A stretch of DNA of 64,000 bases from Bog-793 sp963803025 (GCA_963803025.1 CAWDKZ010000012.1:62001-126000), one strand, 5' to 3'. Shown: positions 17,034-25,815, numbered from the stretch's first letter. A program made the numbers and translations. Notes: generated from the letters alone by a model not told the origin.

Positions 17034-18171
17034 CGCGTCCTCCGTCTCGCTTCTCATCTTCTGCGGCCCGGAAAAACTCCGGCCAGAAGTACGCCTCCAG
17101 GCGCGCGCCACGGCGCTGCGCGGCGGATCGCACGTTGTCCCGGCACAGCAGGCAGGGCGTGACGATCGGCGCATCCTCGGCGGCGGCGAACGCCACGAGC
17201 GCAGCCACCTCCGCGCTCGGTCCCCGGTAGACGCCACCGAGGCCGCCGCAGCAGCCGGCGTGCAGCGCGGGGTAGGCCACGACCGACTGCACCCCGGCGA
17301 GCTCGGCCGCCTCGGCGAGGGCCGCCAGCGCCTCGTCCCGGTCGGCGAGGCACCCGACATAGGGGACGAAGCGCGGCGCCACCGCCTCGAGCTTGCGGCC
17401 GGCCGCGCGGGCACCGGCGACGAGCACCTGCCAAAGCGGTGTGGTCCCGACCCCGGCGGCGCCGAGCGCCCGGTCACAGGCCGGGCAGGCGGTCACGACC
17501 GAACCCGCGGCGACGAGACACGCCGGCGGGGAGCCGGCGGACGGGTGGCCGCAGCATCCGGCCGACGCCGGTTCGGCGAGGATGACGTCGAGGTCGGCGG
17601 CGAACGCGCGCGTCCTGGCGTGGAGGACCGGGTCCTGCGCCAGCGCGCAACCGGCGTAGAAAGGCGTCGTCCCGGCGGCGGGGGCGGCCGGCTTCGCCGT
17701 CCGCCGCAGGTGGCGCGCGACGCGGTGCACGCCCTGGGAGGCCGCCTCGACGAGATCGGCGGGGAGGAAGCCTCGCGCCGCCATCGCGGCGCCGAAGGCG
17801 ACGGCGTCGATCGTCGGTTTCCGCTCCAGCCGTCGCGCCGCGACCCCGACGGCGCCGCGCTCGGGACAGCGGGGGCCGCCGAAGGCCCGCTGCAGGTCGC
17901 GCACCGCGGCCATCACGGCGGCGACGTCGACCTGCATCGGGCAGGCCTTCGTGCAGGCGTCGCAACCGCTGCAGCGCCACACGTCCTCGCTACCGAGCAG
18001 CCGCTCGACGTCCCCCGCCAGCACGAAGCCGATCACCCGGCGCGGTCCCTCGGCCATGTCCTGGCCCTGCGGGCAGGCGCTGCGGCACTGCCCGCAACCG
18101 AAGCACGGCCGACAGCGTTCCGCCAACGCCGCGACGGCCATGCCGGGGTCTGTTGTCGCCGCGATCGTCAC
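17026..18171 (-). CDS. ferredoxin-CCG domain protein (HdrC-HdrB / HdrD-like fusion)
   Basis: A 381-aa protein joining an HdrC-like ferredoxin part to an HdrB-like catalytic part. N-terminus: CRPCFGCGQCRSACP (residues 20-34) and CSGCDACTKACP (68-79), each expected to bind [4Fe-4S]. C-terminus: two complete CCG domains, the first with AGCCGHPSAG and CPACDRAL, the second with AGCCGGLGGVY and CLLCRDN, which in HdrB bind the non-cubane clusters that cleave disulfides. It resembles HdrD and the Fe-S subunits of glycolate/lactate oxidases. GTG 18171 overlaps the stop of the preceding hdrA as GTGA. It is probably a second heterodisulfide-type catalytic unit of the cluster. Confidence 0.85.
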   Translation of the reverse strand: MTIAATTDPGMAVAALAERCRPCFGCGQCRSACPQGQDMAEGPRRVIGFVLAGDVERLLGSEDVWRCSGCDACTKACPMQVDVAAVMAAVRDLQRAFGGPRCPERGAVGVAARRLERKPTIDAVAFGAAMAARGFLPADLVEAASQGVHRVARHLRRTAKPAAPAAGTTPFYAGCALAQDPVLHARTRAFAADLDVILAEPASAGCCGHPSAGSPPACLVAAGSVVTACPACDRALGAAGVGTTPLWQVLVAGARAAGRKLEAVAPRFVPYVGCLADRDEALAALAEAAELAGVQSVVAYPALHAGCCGGLGGVYRGPSAEVAALVAFAAAEDAPIVTPCLLCRDNVRSAAQRRGARLEAYFWPEFFRAAEDEKRDGGRDA

Positions 18172-20564
18172 GACGAAACCTCCCCGTCGCCCGAGGCCAC
18201 GAGCGCGGCCTCGGTCGCACGCTCGCCGGCCTGCTTCTCCGCGTGGGCGCAGAAGAGCCGGAGCCGGCGCCCGACGGTGTGCCGTTCGGCGGCACACAGG
18301 TGCCAGAGCTCGAGCGGCAACGGGCGTCCTGCCTCGCCGAGAAGTTCGGCGGCCACGGCGATCTGTTCGACGGCGCTTGCGTCGCCGCGCCGGTACTGGC
18401 AGCGGTCCTCGGCGCAGCCGGCGAGGAAGATCCCGGCGGCGCCGAGCTGCGCCGCCTCGACGAGGTGCAGGGCGCTCACCCGGCCGAGGCAGGGCAGCTC
18501 GACGAGGCGCACGTTCTCCGGGTACCGGTCGCGGCGCAGCCCGCTCAGCGTGAAGGCCGCGCCGGCGCACTCGGCGCAGACGAAGCCGACGACGGGCCGG
18601 TCCGCGCCTGCGACGAGCGTGCGCACCCGACCGAGCAGGGTCTCGTCGTCGAGGCTCGGCGCGATCGCCAGCTCCGGGCAGTGGGCGGCACAGATCCCGC
18701 AGGCGCGGCAGACCTTCTCGTCGATCACCGCCAGCATCGCGTCGGCGCGCAGGCCCGCGGGACGGACCGCGCCTTCTGGTCGCGGGACGAGGCCCGTCGC
18801 ACCGAAGGGACAGGCGCCGGTGCAGACGTCGCAGCCGACACAGCGCGCCGCGTCGACGCGGGGGGCCGCGGCGCGGCGACGGGCGGTCGAGATGAGGTAG
18901 CGGTGGACCTGGCCGGCCGTCGCCGAGGCCTCGGTCGAGCACTCGACGAGCGACTTCGGACCCGAGGCCGAGCCGCAGACGAAGACGCCCTCGGCCGAGG
19001 TCTCGGTGGCCCGGTTCTTGGCGTCGAGGACGGCGAGGAAGCCGGCGTCGTCGAGCCGGGCGCCGAGCACGCCGGCGATCCGCGCGGTATCGGTCGCGGG
19101 CACGAAGCCCGTCGACAGCACGACGAGATCTGGGCGCAGGACGCGCTTCACCCCGGCGGCGACGTCCTCGACCTCGAGGACGGGCCGGTTGTCGGCGTCG
19201 AGCTCGACCCGGGGCGGCGAGCCCCGCAGGAACTCGACGCCGGCGAGGCGCGCCGCGCGGTACCAGTTCTCGCCCTCGGCCCCGAGGGTGCGCAGTTCCA
19301 GGTAGCAGACGGTCACCCGTGTCCCGGGGAAGAGCTTGCGCAGCCGGATGGCGTGCTTGAGGGCGATGGTGCAGCAAAGCCGCGAGCAGTACGGCAGCCG
19401 GCGCAGGTCGCGCGACCCGGCGCACTGGATCATGACGACGTCCCCGACCGGCGGCCGGTCCAGCCACAGCCGCTCCTCCCACTCGTCGAGCAGCAGCGCG
19501 AACTCGACCTGGGTGAGCACCCGCTCGGCCGGGTAGCCGAGGTGCGCGACGAGCTCGCCCGGCGCCGGGTCGCAGCCGGTGGCGGCGACGATGGCGCCGG
19601 CCCGGAGCCTGGCGAGGGTGGGCGACTGGGTGAAGTCGATCGCCTCGACAGGACAGGCCTCGGCGCAGGCGCCGCAGAAGGTGCAGCTGTCGAGGTCGAC
19701 CGCCCAGCGGACGCGTCCGTCGAACACCTCGCTGTAGATCGCCTGGTGCTCACCGTCCGGTCCGCTGACCGGGCACGCCTTCTCGCACAGGCCGCAGTCG
19801 ACGCAGTCCGCGGTCACCATGTTCGGCAGCTGGCGCAGGGTGACCTCGAACTCGCCCGGATCCCCGGACACCGACTCCACTTCGGTGCGACGCCAGATCG
19901 ACAGGTTCGGGTGGTCGACGGCGGCGTTGCGGTAGAGGCACTTGCGCACCCCCGACTGCTCCTCGACGGTCGGCAGGCACGCCCCACAGTCGTTCGTCGG
20001 ATAGACGGTGCCGATGCGGGTGGCGTAGCCGCCGAGGAAGGGCTGGCGTTCGACGAGGTCGACGTGATGGCCGAGGCGCGCGAGCTCGGTTGCCGTCGCG
20101 ATGCCGGCGACGCCGCCGCCGACGACGACGACGGAGTCGACGCGCACACCTCCCGCCGCGGCAGGCTGCCGGGCGACGGGGAACCGCGCCACCGCCCGGG
20201 CGATGCGCAGGGCCTTGTCGGTGACCGCGGCGCGGTCGTCGCCGTGGACCCAGGAGCAACCCTCGCGCACGTCGGCCACCTCGAGCTCGAGATCTTGGGC
20301 GAGAAGCCGACCGAAGCGCTGCGCGACGGAGTCGGCCGAGCATCCGACGAACACGAGACGCTCGTCGGATTCGTCCTCGCTGAGCTCCGCCAGGCGGGCC
20401 TGGCCCTCGGCGCCGCACCAGACCCGGCGCCGTTCGACGACGCCGCCGTCAGCGGCGAGGCCGCGCTCGAGCAGGTTGAAATCGACGTTGGCCGCCATCG
20501 TCCCGGCGCATTCGCAGACGAGGACGCGCGTCGCCGCGGCCACGCCGGTGGGGGTCCTCGTCAC
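18168..20564 (-). CDS. HdrA-like flavoprotein with C-terminal MvhD domain (QmoB-like)
   Basis: A 798-aa FAD/Fe-S subunit. After an N-terminal Cys-containing region (VLVCECAGTM) it has an FAD motif SVVVVGGGVAGIATATELA near residue 150, the HdrA-type NDCGACLP stretch near 192, ferredoxin motifs CVDCGLCEKACP (254-265) and CTFCGACAEACP (294-305), then a second pair near 590-645. From about residue 657 the MvhD/FlpD domain begins (GFVCAECAGAA, ending with CAEDRCQYRRGDAS). HdrA plus MvhD in one chain is the architecture of QmoB of sulfate reducers. It should pass electrons between a flavin centre and quinone- or disulfide-linked partners. GTG 20564 overlaps the ferredoxin gene stop as GTGA. Confidence 0.85.
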   Translation of the reverse strand: MTRTPTGVAAATRVLVCECAGTMAANVDFNLLERGLAADGGVVERRRVWCGAEGQARLAELSEDESDERLVFVGCSADSVAQRFGRLLAQDLELEVADVREGCSWVHGDDRAAVTDKALRIARAVARFPVARQPAAAGGVRVDSVVVVGGGVAGIATATELARLGHHVDLVERQPFLGGYATRIGTVYPTNDCGACLPTVEEQSGVRKCLYRNAAVDHPNLSIWRRTEVESVSGDPGEFEVTLRQLPNMVTADCVDCGLCEKACPVSGPDGEHQAIYSEVFDGRVRWAVDLDSCTFCGACAEACPVEAIDFTQSPTLARLRAGAIVAATGCDPAPGELVAHLGYPAERVLTQVEFALLLDEWEERLWLDRPPVGDVVMIQCAGSRDLRRLPYCSRLCCTIALKHAIRLRKLFPGTRVTVCYLELRTLGAEGENWYRAARLAGVEFLRGSPPRVELDADNRPVLEVEDVAAGVKRVLRPDLVVLSTGFVPATDTARIAGVLGARLDDAGFLAVLDAKNRATETSAEGVFVCGSASGPKSLVECSTEASATAGQVHRYLISTARRRAAAPRVDAARCVGCDVCTGACPFGATGLVPRPEGAVRPAGLRADAMLAVIDEKVCRACGICAAHCPELAIAPSLDDETLLGRVRTLVAGADRPVVGFVCAECAGAAFTLSGLRRDRYPENVRLVELPCLGRVSALHLVEAAQLGAAGIFLAGCAEDRCQYRRGDASAVEQIAVAAELLGEAGRPLPLELWHLCAAERHTVGRRLRLFCAHAEKQAGERATEAALVASGDGEVSS

Positions 20565-21013
20565 GCCGGCACCGGCGAGGCGAGTTCGGGTGACAGCACG
20601 GTCCCGCCCGCCTCGCGCCCGTCGACGGGCCGCGCCTTCACGGCGCCGGTCGGGCAGGCGCGCGTGCACGCCCCGCAACCGAGACAGCGTGTGCGGTCGA
20701 ACTCGATCGTCCGGAAGGTCCGGACGCGGGGCGGAACCTCGAACGAGCCGTTCGGCTCGTGACGCGCGATCCGCCGCAGAGCGGCGCCGAGAGCGCCACG
20801 CGTCGTCCCGGCGGGCGCACGGTAGAGCTGGACCGGATCGAATCGCGAGCTCTCCGCGATGGCGGCGCTCGGACAGGCCTTGACGCAGCGACCGCAACCG
20901 ATGCAGAGCTCGTCGCGCCGGACGATCTCGCAGCCGATCCCGTCGGTCGTGGTCGTCGGCGCCACCCCGGGGAGCGATCCCAGGATCTCCCGGCCCCGCG
21001 CGGTGAGCGGCAT
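20561..21013 (-). CDS. ferredoxin-like protein with two [4Fe-4S] motifs
   Basis: A 150-aa protein with CIGCGRCVKACP near residue 37 and CLGCGACTRACP near residue 115, each completed as Cx2Cx2Cx3CP. The two motifs lie much further apart than in classic 2[4Fe-4S] ferredoxins, so this is an electron-transfer subunit with a linker rather than a small soluble ferredoxin. It sits between mvhD (its start is 4 bases past the mvhD stop) and the QmoB-like gene (GTGA overlap), so it likely belongs to the same complex. Confidence 0.8.
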   Translation of the reverse strand: MPLTARGREILGSLPGVAPTTTTDGIGCEIVRRDELCIGCGRCVKACPSAAIAESSRFDPVQLYRAPAGTTRGALGAALRRIARHEPNGSFEVPPRVRTFRTIEFDRTRCLGCGACTRACPTGAVKARPVDGREAGGTVLSPELASPVPA

Positions 21014-21016
21014 CGC

Positions 21017-21502
21017 CTACAGCCTTCGCAGTCGGGGCAGAGCCGAGATCGTCGCGTGCATGCGGCGCGTCGCGGCGACCAAGCGTGGCGAGTCGGCCGC
21101 GCTCATCGTGAACATCTGGACCCGCTCCGGCTCGACGCCCACGGAATCGAGCAGTCGCTGCACGAAGGCGACGCGGTCGAGCGCGGACAGGTTGCCCTCG
21201 CGGTGATGGCACTGACCTTCGAGGCAGCCCGCGAGCAGGACACCGTCAGCCCCCTCGGCGAGCGCGCTCATCACGTGCAGGGGCCCGACACGGCCGGTGC
21301 ACGGCACGAGGACGCTGCGGACGGTGGTGGGCAGCGGGGTACGGGCGTTCCCCGTCGCGTCGGCGGCGGCGTAGGCGCACTCCCGGCAGAAAAAGCCGAT
21401 GATCGTGCGCTCGCCGTCCTCGGCGGCGCGCCCGCCCGCCGCTTCCGCGGCGATCGGCACGGCCGCTTCCCCAGCCGCCTTGGCGGCACCCGCACTAGGC
21501 AC
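21017..21502 (-). CDS. MvhD/FlpD-family iron-sulfur adapter
   Basis: A 161-aa protein of the MvhD (F420-non-reducing hydrogenase delta subunit)/FlpD family. MvhD delivers electrons from a donor module (hydrogenase, formate or NAD(P)H dehydrogenase) to HdrA through a [2Fe-2S] centre. Conserved parts are IIGFFCRECAYAAAD, LVPCTGRVGPLHVM, and GADGVLLAGCLEGQCHHREGN. Its first 30 residues are Ala-rich and not conserved. The start overlaps the stop of the upstream GltD-fused HdrA by 8 bases. With no hydrogenase genes nearby, NAD(P)H is the likely electron donor (inference). Confidence 0.85.
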   Translation of the reverse strand: MPSAGAAKAAGEAAVPIAAEAAGGRAAEDGERTIIGFFCRECAYAAADATGNARTPLPTTVRSVLVPCTGRVGPLHVMSALAEGADGVLLAGCLEGQCHHREGNLSALDRVAFVQRLLDSVGVEPERVQMFTMSAADSPRLVAATRRMHATISALPRLRRL

Positions 21503-24500
21503 GAGCCGTCACCTCGGCGAGGATCTCGGCGTCGGAGAAGCCCCCGAGCGTCATCGCGCCCGACGGGCACTCGGCGACACAGATGCCGCAGCCCCGGCAG
21601 CTCTCCGCTTCGACCACGGCGTGCGCGAGGCCGCCGTCGACGACGTGCACCGCGCCCTGGGGACAGACGTTCTCGCAGACGCCACAGCCGATGCAGATCT
21701 CGGGATCCGCCCAGGCCACCTCGGCCGGTGTCATCAGGAAGCCGCTGGAGAGCATGGACATCACCCGTGCCGCCGCCGCCTTCGCCTGGGCGATCGTGTC
21801 CGGAATGCTCTTCGGGCCCTGGGCAGTCCCGGCGACGAAGATGCCGGCACGCTGGGTGTCGACCGGACGGAGCTTCGGGTGGTACTCCTTCAGGAAGCCT
21901 GCCGCGTCCTGCTGGAGTCCCGCGACGCGCGCGATCTGCGCCGTGCCGTCCGAGCCCTCGAGCCCGGCGGACAGCACCACCAGGTCGAACAGCTCCTCGG
22001 ACTTTGTGCCCGTCACCGTGTCCTCGAAGCGGACCCGGAGCCTCTTGTCGCGCTCCTCGATCAGCTCGCCGACGCGGGTGCGCACGTAGCGGACGCCACG
22101 GGTCGCGACCAGCCGGAAGTACTCCTCGTGCGCCTTGCCCGGGGCCCGCAGGTCCGTGTAGCCGATCGTCACCTCGCAGTCCGGATGGTCCTGCTTGATG
22201 AGCGACGCGTGCGCCGTGGCGAACAGACAGCAGATCGCCGAGCAGTGCGTGTTGCCCCGCGAGGTCTGGTCGCGCGAGCCGACGCACTGCAGCATGAAGA
22301 TCCGCTTCGGCACCTCGCCGTCCGAAGGCCGCCGCAGCTCCCCGCCCGTCGGTCCCGAGGCGGAGACGAGGCGCGCGAGCTGGCTCTGGGTGATGACGTT
22401 GGCGTAGCGGCCGTAGCCGAGCGGCGGTTTGCGCCGGGCGTCGAACTCGCGGTGCCCGGTGGCGACGACCATGGCGCCGACGACGAGCTCCTCTTCCCAC
22501 GGCTCCTGGTCGAGATCGATGGCGTGGGCGGGGCAGACCGTCTCGCAGCAACGGCACTCGGCGCAGCCGCCGCAGGCGAGACAGCGGCGGGCCTCGGCGA
22601 CCGCATCGTCCTCACCGAACCCGAGACGCACCTCCGCCCAGGATCTGGCGCGCTCGGCCACCGGCACGAGGGGCATCGGCCGACGGGGGTCCGGCCCGCC
22701 GGAGGGGAGGTCGGCGTCAGCCACCTCGGCGCGGGCCCGCCCGGGCTCCCAGACCTCGGCCCAGTCCTCACCGCGCAGGTAGTTGTGGATCGCCCGGGCC
22801 GCGCGCCTGCCGGCCGCGATCGCCTCGATCGGCGTCGCCGGCCCCGTGGCGGCGGCGTCCCCGGCGGCGAACACGCCCCTGCGGTCCGTCATCATCGTCG
22901 CCCGGTCGACGACGATCTGGCCGCCAGCCAGCTGGACGCCCGCTGCGCCCGCCAGGAACTCCTCGTCGAGCTCGCGCCCGCCCGCCAGGACGACGAGGTC
23001 CGCGGCGAACTCGACCGCCTCGTCGGTCGCCCCGCGCCGGAACCGCACCGCGGTGACGGTGTCCGTGCCGACGAGCTCGAGCGGCGACCGCGCGTCGGCG
23101 ACCTCGACCCCCTCCTCGCGGGCATCTGCCACGAGCTCCGACTGCGCCGGGGGCCGAGAGGCATCCTCGGCGCAGACGACGGCCACCGACTCCGCGCCGA
23201 GACGCAGGCAGCTGCGGGCGGCGTCGAAGGCGATGTCGCCGCCCCCGACGACCACAACGCGCCGTCCCGTCGCCGTCGGCTGGCCCCGAGCCCGTGACCG
23301 CAACAGCTCGACCGCCGAGACGATGCCGCGCCGGTCCGGCCCGGCGAACGGCGCCGAACCCGCCCGCTGCAGCCCGACGGCGAGGAGCACCGCCTGGTAG
23401 CCGGAATCGAGCAGGGAATCCACGGTGAAGTCCGTGCCGCACCGCGCCCCGGTGCGGAGCTCGACCCCGTGGGCGAGCACGCGCCCGACCTCCCCGGCGA
23501 GGAGCTCGCGGGGCAGGCGGAACTCCGGGATGAGATAGCGCAGCGTGCCGCCCGCCTCGGGCTGGGACTCGAAGACCGTGACGTGGTAGCCGAGCCGGGC
23601 GAGCTCACGCGCCGCGGTCAGGCCCGCCGGGCCGGCGCCCACGACGGCCGCCTTCTCGGAGTACACGGTCGACGGCGCCACGACCGGTGGGGCCGACGCC
23701 ACCCGGTCGGCGATGAATCGGCCGATCCCCGCGATCGCGACGGGATCGTCCACACGACCGCGCGTGCACTCCGTCTCGCAGTCGTGGTGACAGATCCGAC
23801 CGCAGACGCTGGGGAAGGGGTTCTCCCGGCTCGCCAGTTCGTACGCCTCGCCGGTGCGTCCCTGGGCGACGAGCGCCAGGCAACCCTGGGCCGCGGTGTG
23901 CACCGGGCAGACCGACGTGCAGGGCGCCCAGCCGCGGTGGTCGATCGCGAATCCCGCCGGGACGGCGTTGGCGAACGGCCTGCCGATCGCCTTGCGCTTG
24001 GCCATGCCGAAGTCGAAGGCGCTCTCCAGCTCGACGGGGCACGCCGCGGTGCACCTCCCGCAGGCGACGCAGCGCTCGCTCACGAAGCTCGGCCGGTGGA
24101 GCACCCGCACCCGCAGCTCCCCGGGCGGTCCGCTCACGGCGGTCACCTCCGCCAGCGTGTGCACGTGGATGCGCGAGTCGGTCGCGGCGTTCGCGAGTCG
24201 CGGCGCCAGCGAGCACATCGCGCAGTCCTCCGTCGGGAAGGTCTTCGACAGACGGGCCATGTAGCCGCCGAGCGACTGCTGACGTTCGACGATGTGTACC
24301 TCGATGCCCGCGTCGGCGAGCTCCTCGGCTGCGGACATCCCGCCGATCCCGCCACCCACCACGACCGCCGACCGGTGCAGGAAGGTGCGGGAGCGCTTCA
24401 GGTCGGACTGCTGGGCTGCCCGCGCCACGGCGGCGGCGAGGATCGTCTCGGCCTTCTTCTGGGCCTTCTCCGGCTCGTCGCGGTGGACGAACGAGCAGCC

Positions 24501-24797
24501 TTCTCGCAGGTTGGCGAAGGCGACGGCGTTCTCACCGAGACGCAGCTCGCGGGCGATCCGTTCGAAGGTCGGGCCCTGGACACGCCGCGAGCAGGCGCCG
24601 ATCACGACGCGGTCGAGCCCGCGCGACTGCACGGCGCGCTCGATCCGCCGCCGGCCCTCGGTGCCGCACATGAACTGGCTCACCGAGACGTTGACGACGC
24701 CGGGCAGCGCGTGTCCGCCGGCGGCCAGGGACCGGAGGTCCAGGACGTCGGAGATGTTGCCGCCACACTCGCAGAGGAACACTCCGCAGCGCGTCAG
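21495..24797 (-). CDS. hdrA: HdrA with an inserted GltD-type NAD(P)H:FAD module
   Basis: A roughly 1,100-aa fusion. Residues 1-260 are HdrA: CGVFLCECGGNI, FAD motif AVVVGGGIGGMSAA near 145, PTEDCAMCSLAP near 190, and CVACGRCTAACPVE near 245. Residues 290-680 are a GltD-like unit: Fe-S helix domain with VCGRICHHDCETECTR, FAD motif VVGAGPAGLTAARELA near 386, NAD(P) motif VVVVGGGDIAFDAARS near 515, and GVFAAGDAAATGPATPIEAI. HdrA resumes at about 738 with CLACGGCAECRCCETVCP and ends with two ferredoxin motifs (CIGCGVCENVCP, CRGCGICVAECP). This should couple NAD(P)H to the HdrA bifurcation site. The start is unclear: CTG 24797 overlaps the previous stop as CTGA after AAGGGAG; GTG 24782 is the only nearby canonical choice. 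Confidence 0.9.
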   Translation of the reverse strand: MTRCGVFLCECGGNISDVLDLRSLAAGGHALPGVVNVSVSQFMCGTEGRRRIERAVQSRGLDRVVIGACSRRVQGPTFERIARELRLGENAVAFANLREGCSFVHRDEPEKAQKKAETILAAAVARAAQQSDLKRSRTFLHRSAVVVGGGIGGMSAAEELADAGIEVHIVERQQSLGGYMARLSKTFPTEDCAMCSLAPRLANAATDSRIHVHTLAEVTAVSGPPGELRVRVLHRPSFVSERCVACGRCTAACPVELESAFDFGMAKRKAIGRPFANAVPAGFAIDHRGWAPCTSVCPVHTAAQGCLALVAQGRTGEAYELASRENPFPSVCGRICHHDCETECTRGRVDDPVAIAGIGRFIADRVASAPPVVAPSTVYSEKAAVVGAGPAGLTAARELARLGYHVTVFESQPEAGGTLRYLIPEFRLPRELLAGEVGRVLAHGVELRTGARCGTDFTVDSLLDSGYQAVLLAVGLQRAGSAPFAGPDRRGIVSAVELLRSRARGQPTATGRRVVVVGGGDIAFDAARSCLRLGAESVAVVCAEDASRPPAQSELVADAREEGVEVADARSPLELVGTDTVTAVRFRRGATDEAVEFAADLVVLAGGRELDEEFLAGAAGVQLAGGQIVVDRATMMTDRRGVFAAGDAAATGPATPIEAIAAGRRAARAIHNYLRGEDWAEVWEPGRARAEVADADLPSGGPDPRRPMPLVPVAERARSWAEVRLGFGEDDAVAEARRCLACGGCAECRCCETVCPAHAIDLDQEPWEEELVVGAMVVATGHREFDARRKPPLGYGRYANVITQSQLARLVSASGPTGGELRRPSDGEVPKRIFMLQCVGSRDQTSRGNTHCSAICCLFATAHASLIKQDHPDCEVTIGYTDLRAPGKAHEEYFRLVATRGVRYVRTRVGELIEERDKRLRVRFEDTVTGTKSEELFDLVVLSAGLEGSDGTAQIARVAGLQQDAAGFLKEYHPKLRPVDTQRAGIFVAGTAQGPKSIPDTIAQAKAAAARVMSMLSSGFLMTPAEVAWADPEICIGCGVCENVCPQGAVHVVDGGLAHAVVEAESCRGCGICVAECPSGAMTLGGFSDAEILAEVTARA

Positions 24798-25729
24798 GTG
24801 CTCCCTTCCTCGCGAGCCGGGGCGCGCGCGCCCTGGCGGGCGCCGATGCGCTCGAGCAGCGGCTCCAGGTTCTGGGAGTGCGACTCCACGCCGCAGACGG
24901 TGTCCGGGTCGGCGCCGAGCGCGAGCGCCACGAGCTGCTGCACGTGGAGGTGGACGAAGGGGTACTCCTCGCCGGTCGACTGCGAGATGGCGTCGTGGTA
25001 GCGGTCGAACTGGACCGAACAGTTCGGGCACATGTGCACGAGCACGTCGATCTTCTCCTCGGCCAGGCGCTTCAGCTTCTCCCGGGTGACGGCGAGCGAG
25101 CGCGATGGGTTGACGAAGATCTGGCGGAAGCCGGCGCCGCAGTGGGTCGTCTTCTCCGCGTAGTTGCCGGTCTTCACGACACCCGCCGGCTCGAGCAGGT
25201 CCTCGGGCAGCATGAAGTTCTCGCTGTCGCCGAGGACTTCGTCGGGAAAGACCTTGCAGTAGTGACAGGCCGGGTGGGTGGCGACCTTGATGCCGGACAA
25301 CCTTCGCCGGATGAGAGCGGGGATCTGCCGGTGCCGGCTCCAGAGGATCTCGAGGCTGTGCCGGTGCTGGATCGTGCGAGCGACGCCGTCGTCGTAACGG
25401 CGGCCGATCTTCACGAGCGTCTCGTTCGCCTGCTCGCGGTACTCGGGGACCTCGAGCACGTCGCGCGACTTCTTGTTGATGGCGTAGCAGGTCGAGCAGA
25501 GATAGGCCTGGATCGGATGACCCGCGTCGACCGCCACGCAGGCGTTGCGCGCCGCGACGGCGAGGGTCGTCTGGAACGGCATGAGGTCGGAGTAGTAGCC
25601 GAGACCGGTGCAGCAGGTCTGGTCGGTGTTGACCGTGTACTCGACGTCGAGCCGTTCGAAGAGCCACTTCGTGGCGGCCTCGACCCCGGGGTACTCGGTC
25701 GAAACGAGGCAGCTCCGGAAGAGCTGTAC
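24794..25729 (-). CDS. hdrB: heterodisulfide reductase subunit B-like, two CCG domains
   Basis: The catalytic HdrB-type subunit, which binds two [4Fe-4S] clusters through CCG motifs and reduces a disulfide or related substrate. First CCG domain: LFRSCLVSTEYPG, then DQTCCTGLGYYSD and LCSTCYAINKK. Second: ATHPACHYCK, then THCGAGFRQ (one Cys of the pair replaced by His) and HMCPNCSVQF. The family-like N-terminus extends to about 25729, well upstream of the first in-frame ATG (25582), which would cut away the first CCG motif. No ATG, GTG or TTG lies between this region and the in-frame TAA at 25783-25781; ATT 25750, ATC 25741 or GTA 25729 are the only possibilities. It is the first gene of the operon and ends overlapping hdrA. 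Confidence 0.8.
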   Translation of the reverse strand, partial: VQLFRSCLVSTEYPGVEAATKWLFERLDVEYTVNTDQTCCTGLGYYSDLMPFQTTLAVAARNACVAVDAGHPIQAYLCSTCYAINKKSRDVLEVPEYREQANETLVKIGRRYDDGVARTIQHRHSLEILWSRHRQIPALIRRRLSGIKVATHPACHYCKVFPDEVLGDSENFMLPEDLLEPAGVVKTGNYAEKTTHCGAGFRQIFVNPSRSLAVTREKLKRLAEEKIDVLVHMCPNCSVQFDRYHDAISQSTGEEYPFVHLHVQQLVALALGADPDTVCGVESHSQNLEPLLERIGARQGARAPAREEGST

Positions 25730-25777
25730 CCCTCCGCTGATGGGGTCAATGTCAGGCGTGGTGTGGGGTATGCGTCT

Positions 25778-25815
25778 TACTTAATCAAGTCAATGGAACT
25801 TGTCAAGTTAATGGA
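25778..25815 (-). promoter_or_regulatory. promoter region of the hdr operon with tandem repeat
   Basis: On the minus strand a perfect TTGACA (25806-25801) is followed after 17 bases by TAAGTA (25783-25778), placing transcription start near 25771. The segment is AT-rich against its surroundings. On the plus strand a 13-base sequence occurs twice with one mismatch, TCAAGTCAATGGA at 25785-25797 and TCAAGTTAATGGA at 25803-25815, and the dyad AACTTG-T-CAAGTT (25797-25809) overlaps the -35. This looks like a regulator-controlled promoter. Confidence 0.6.
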
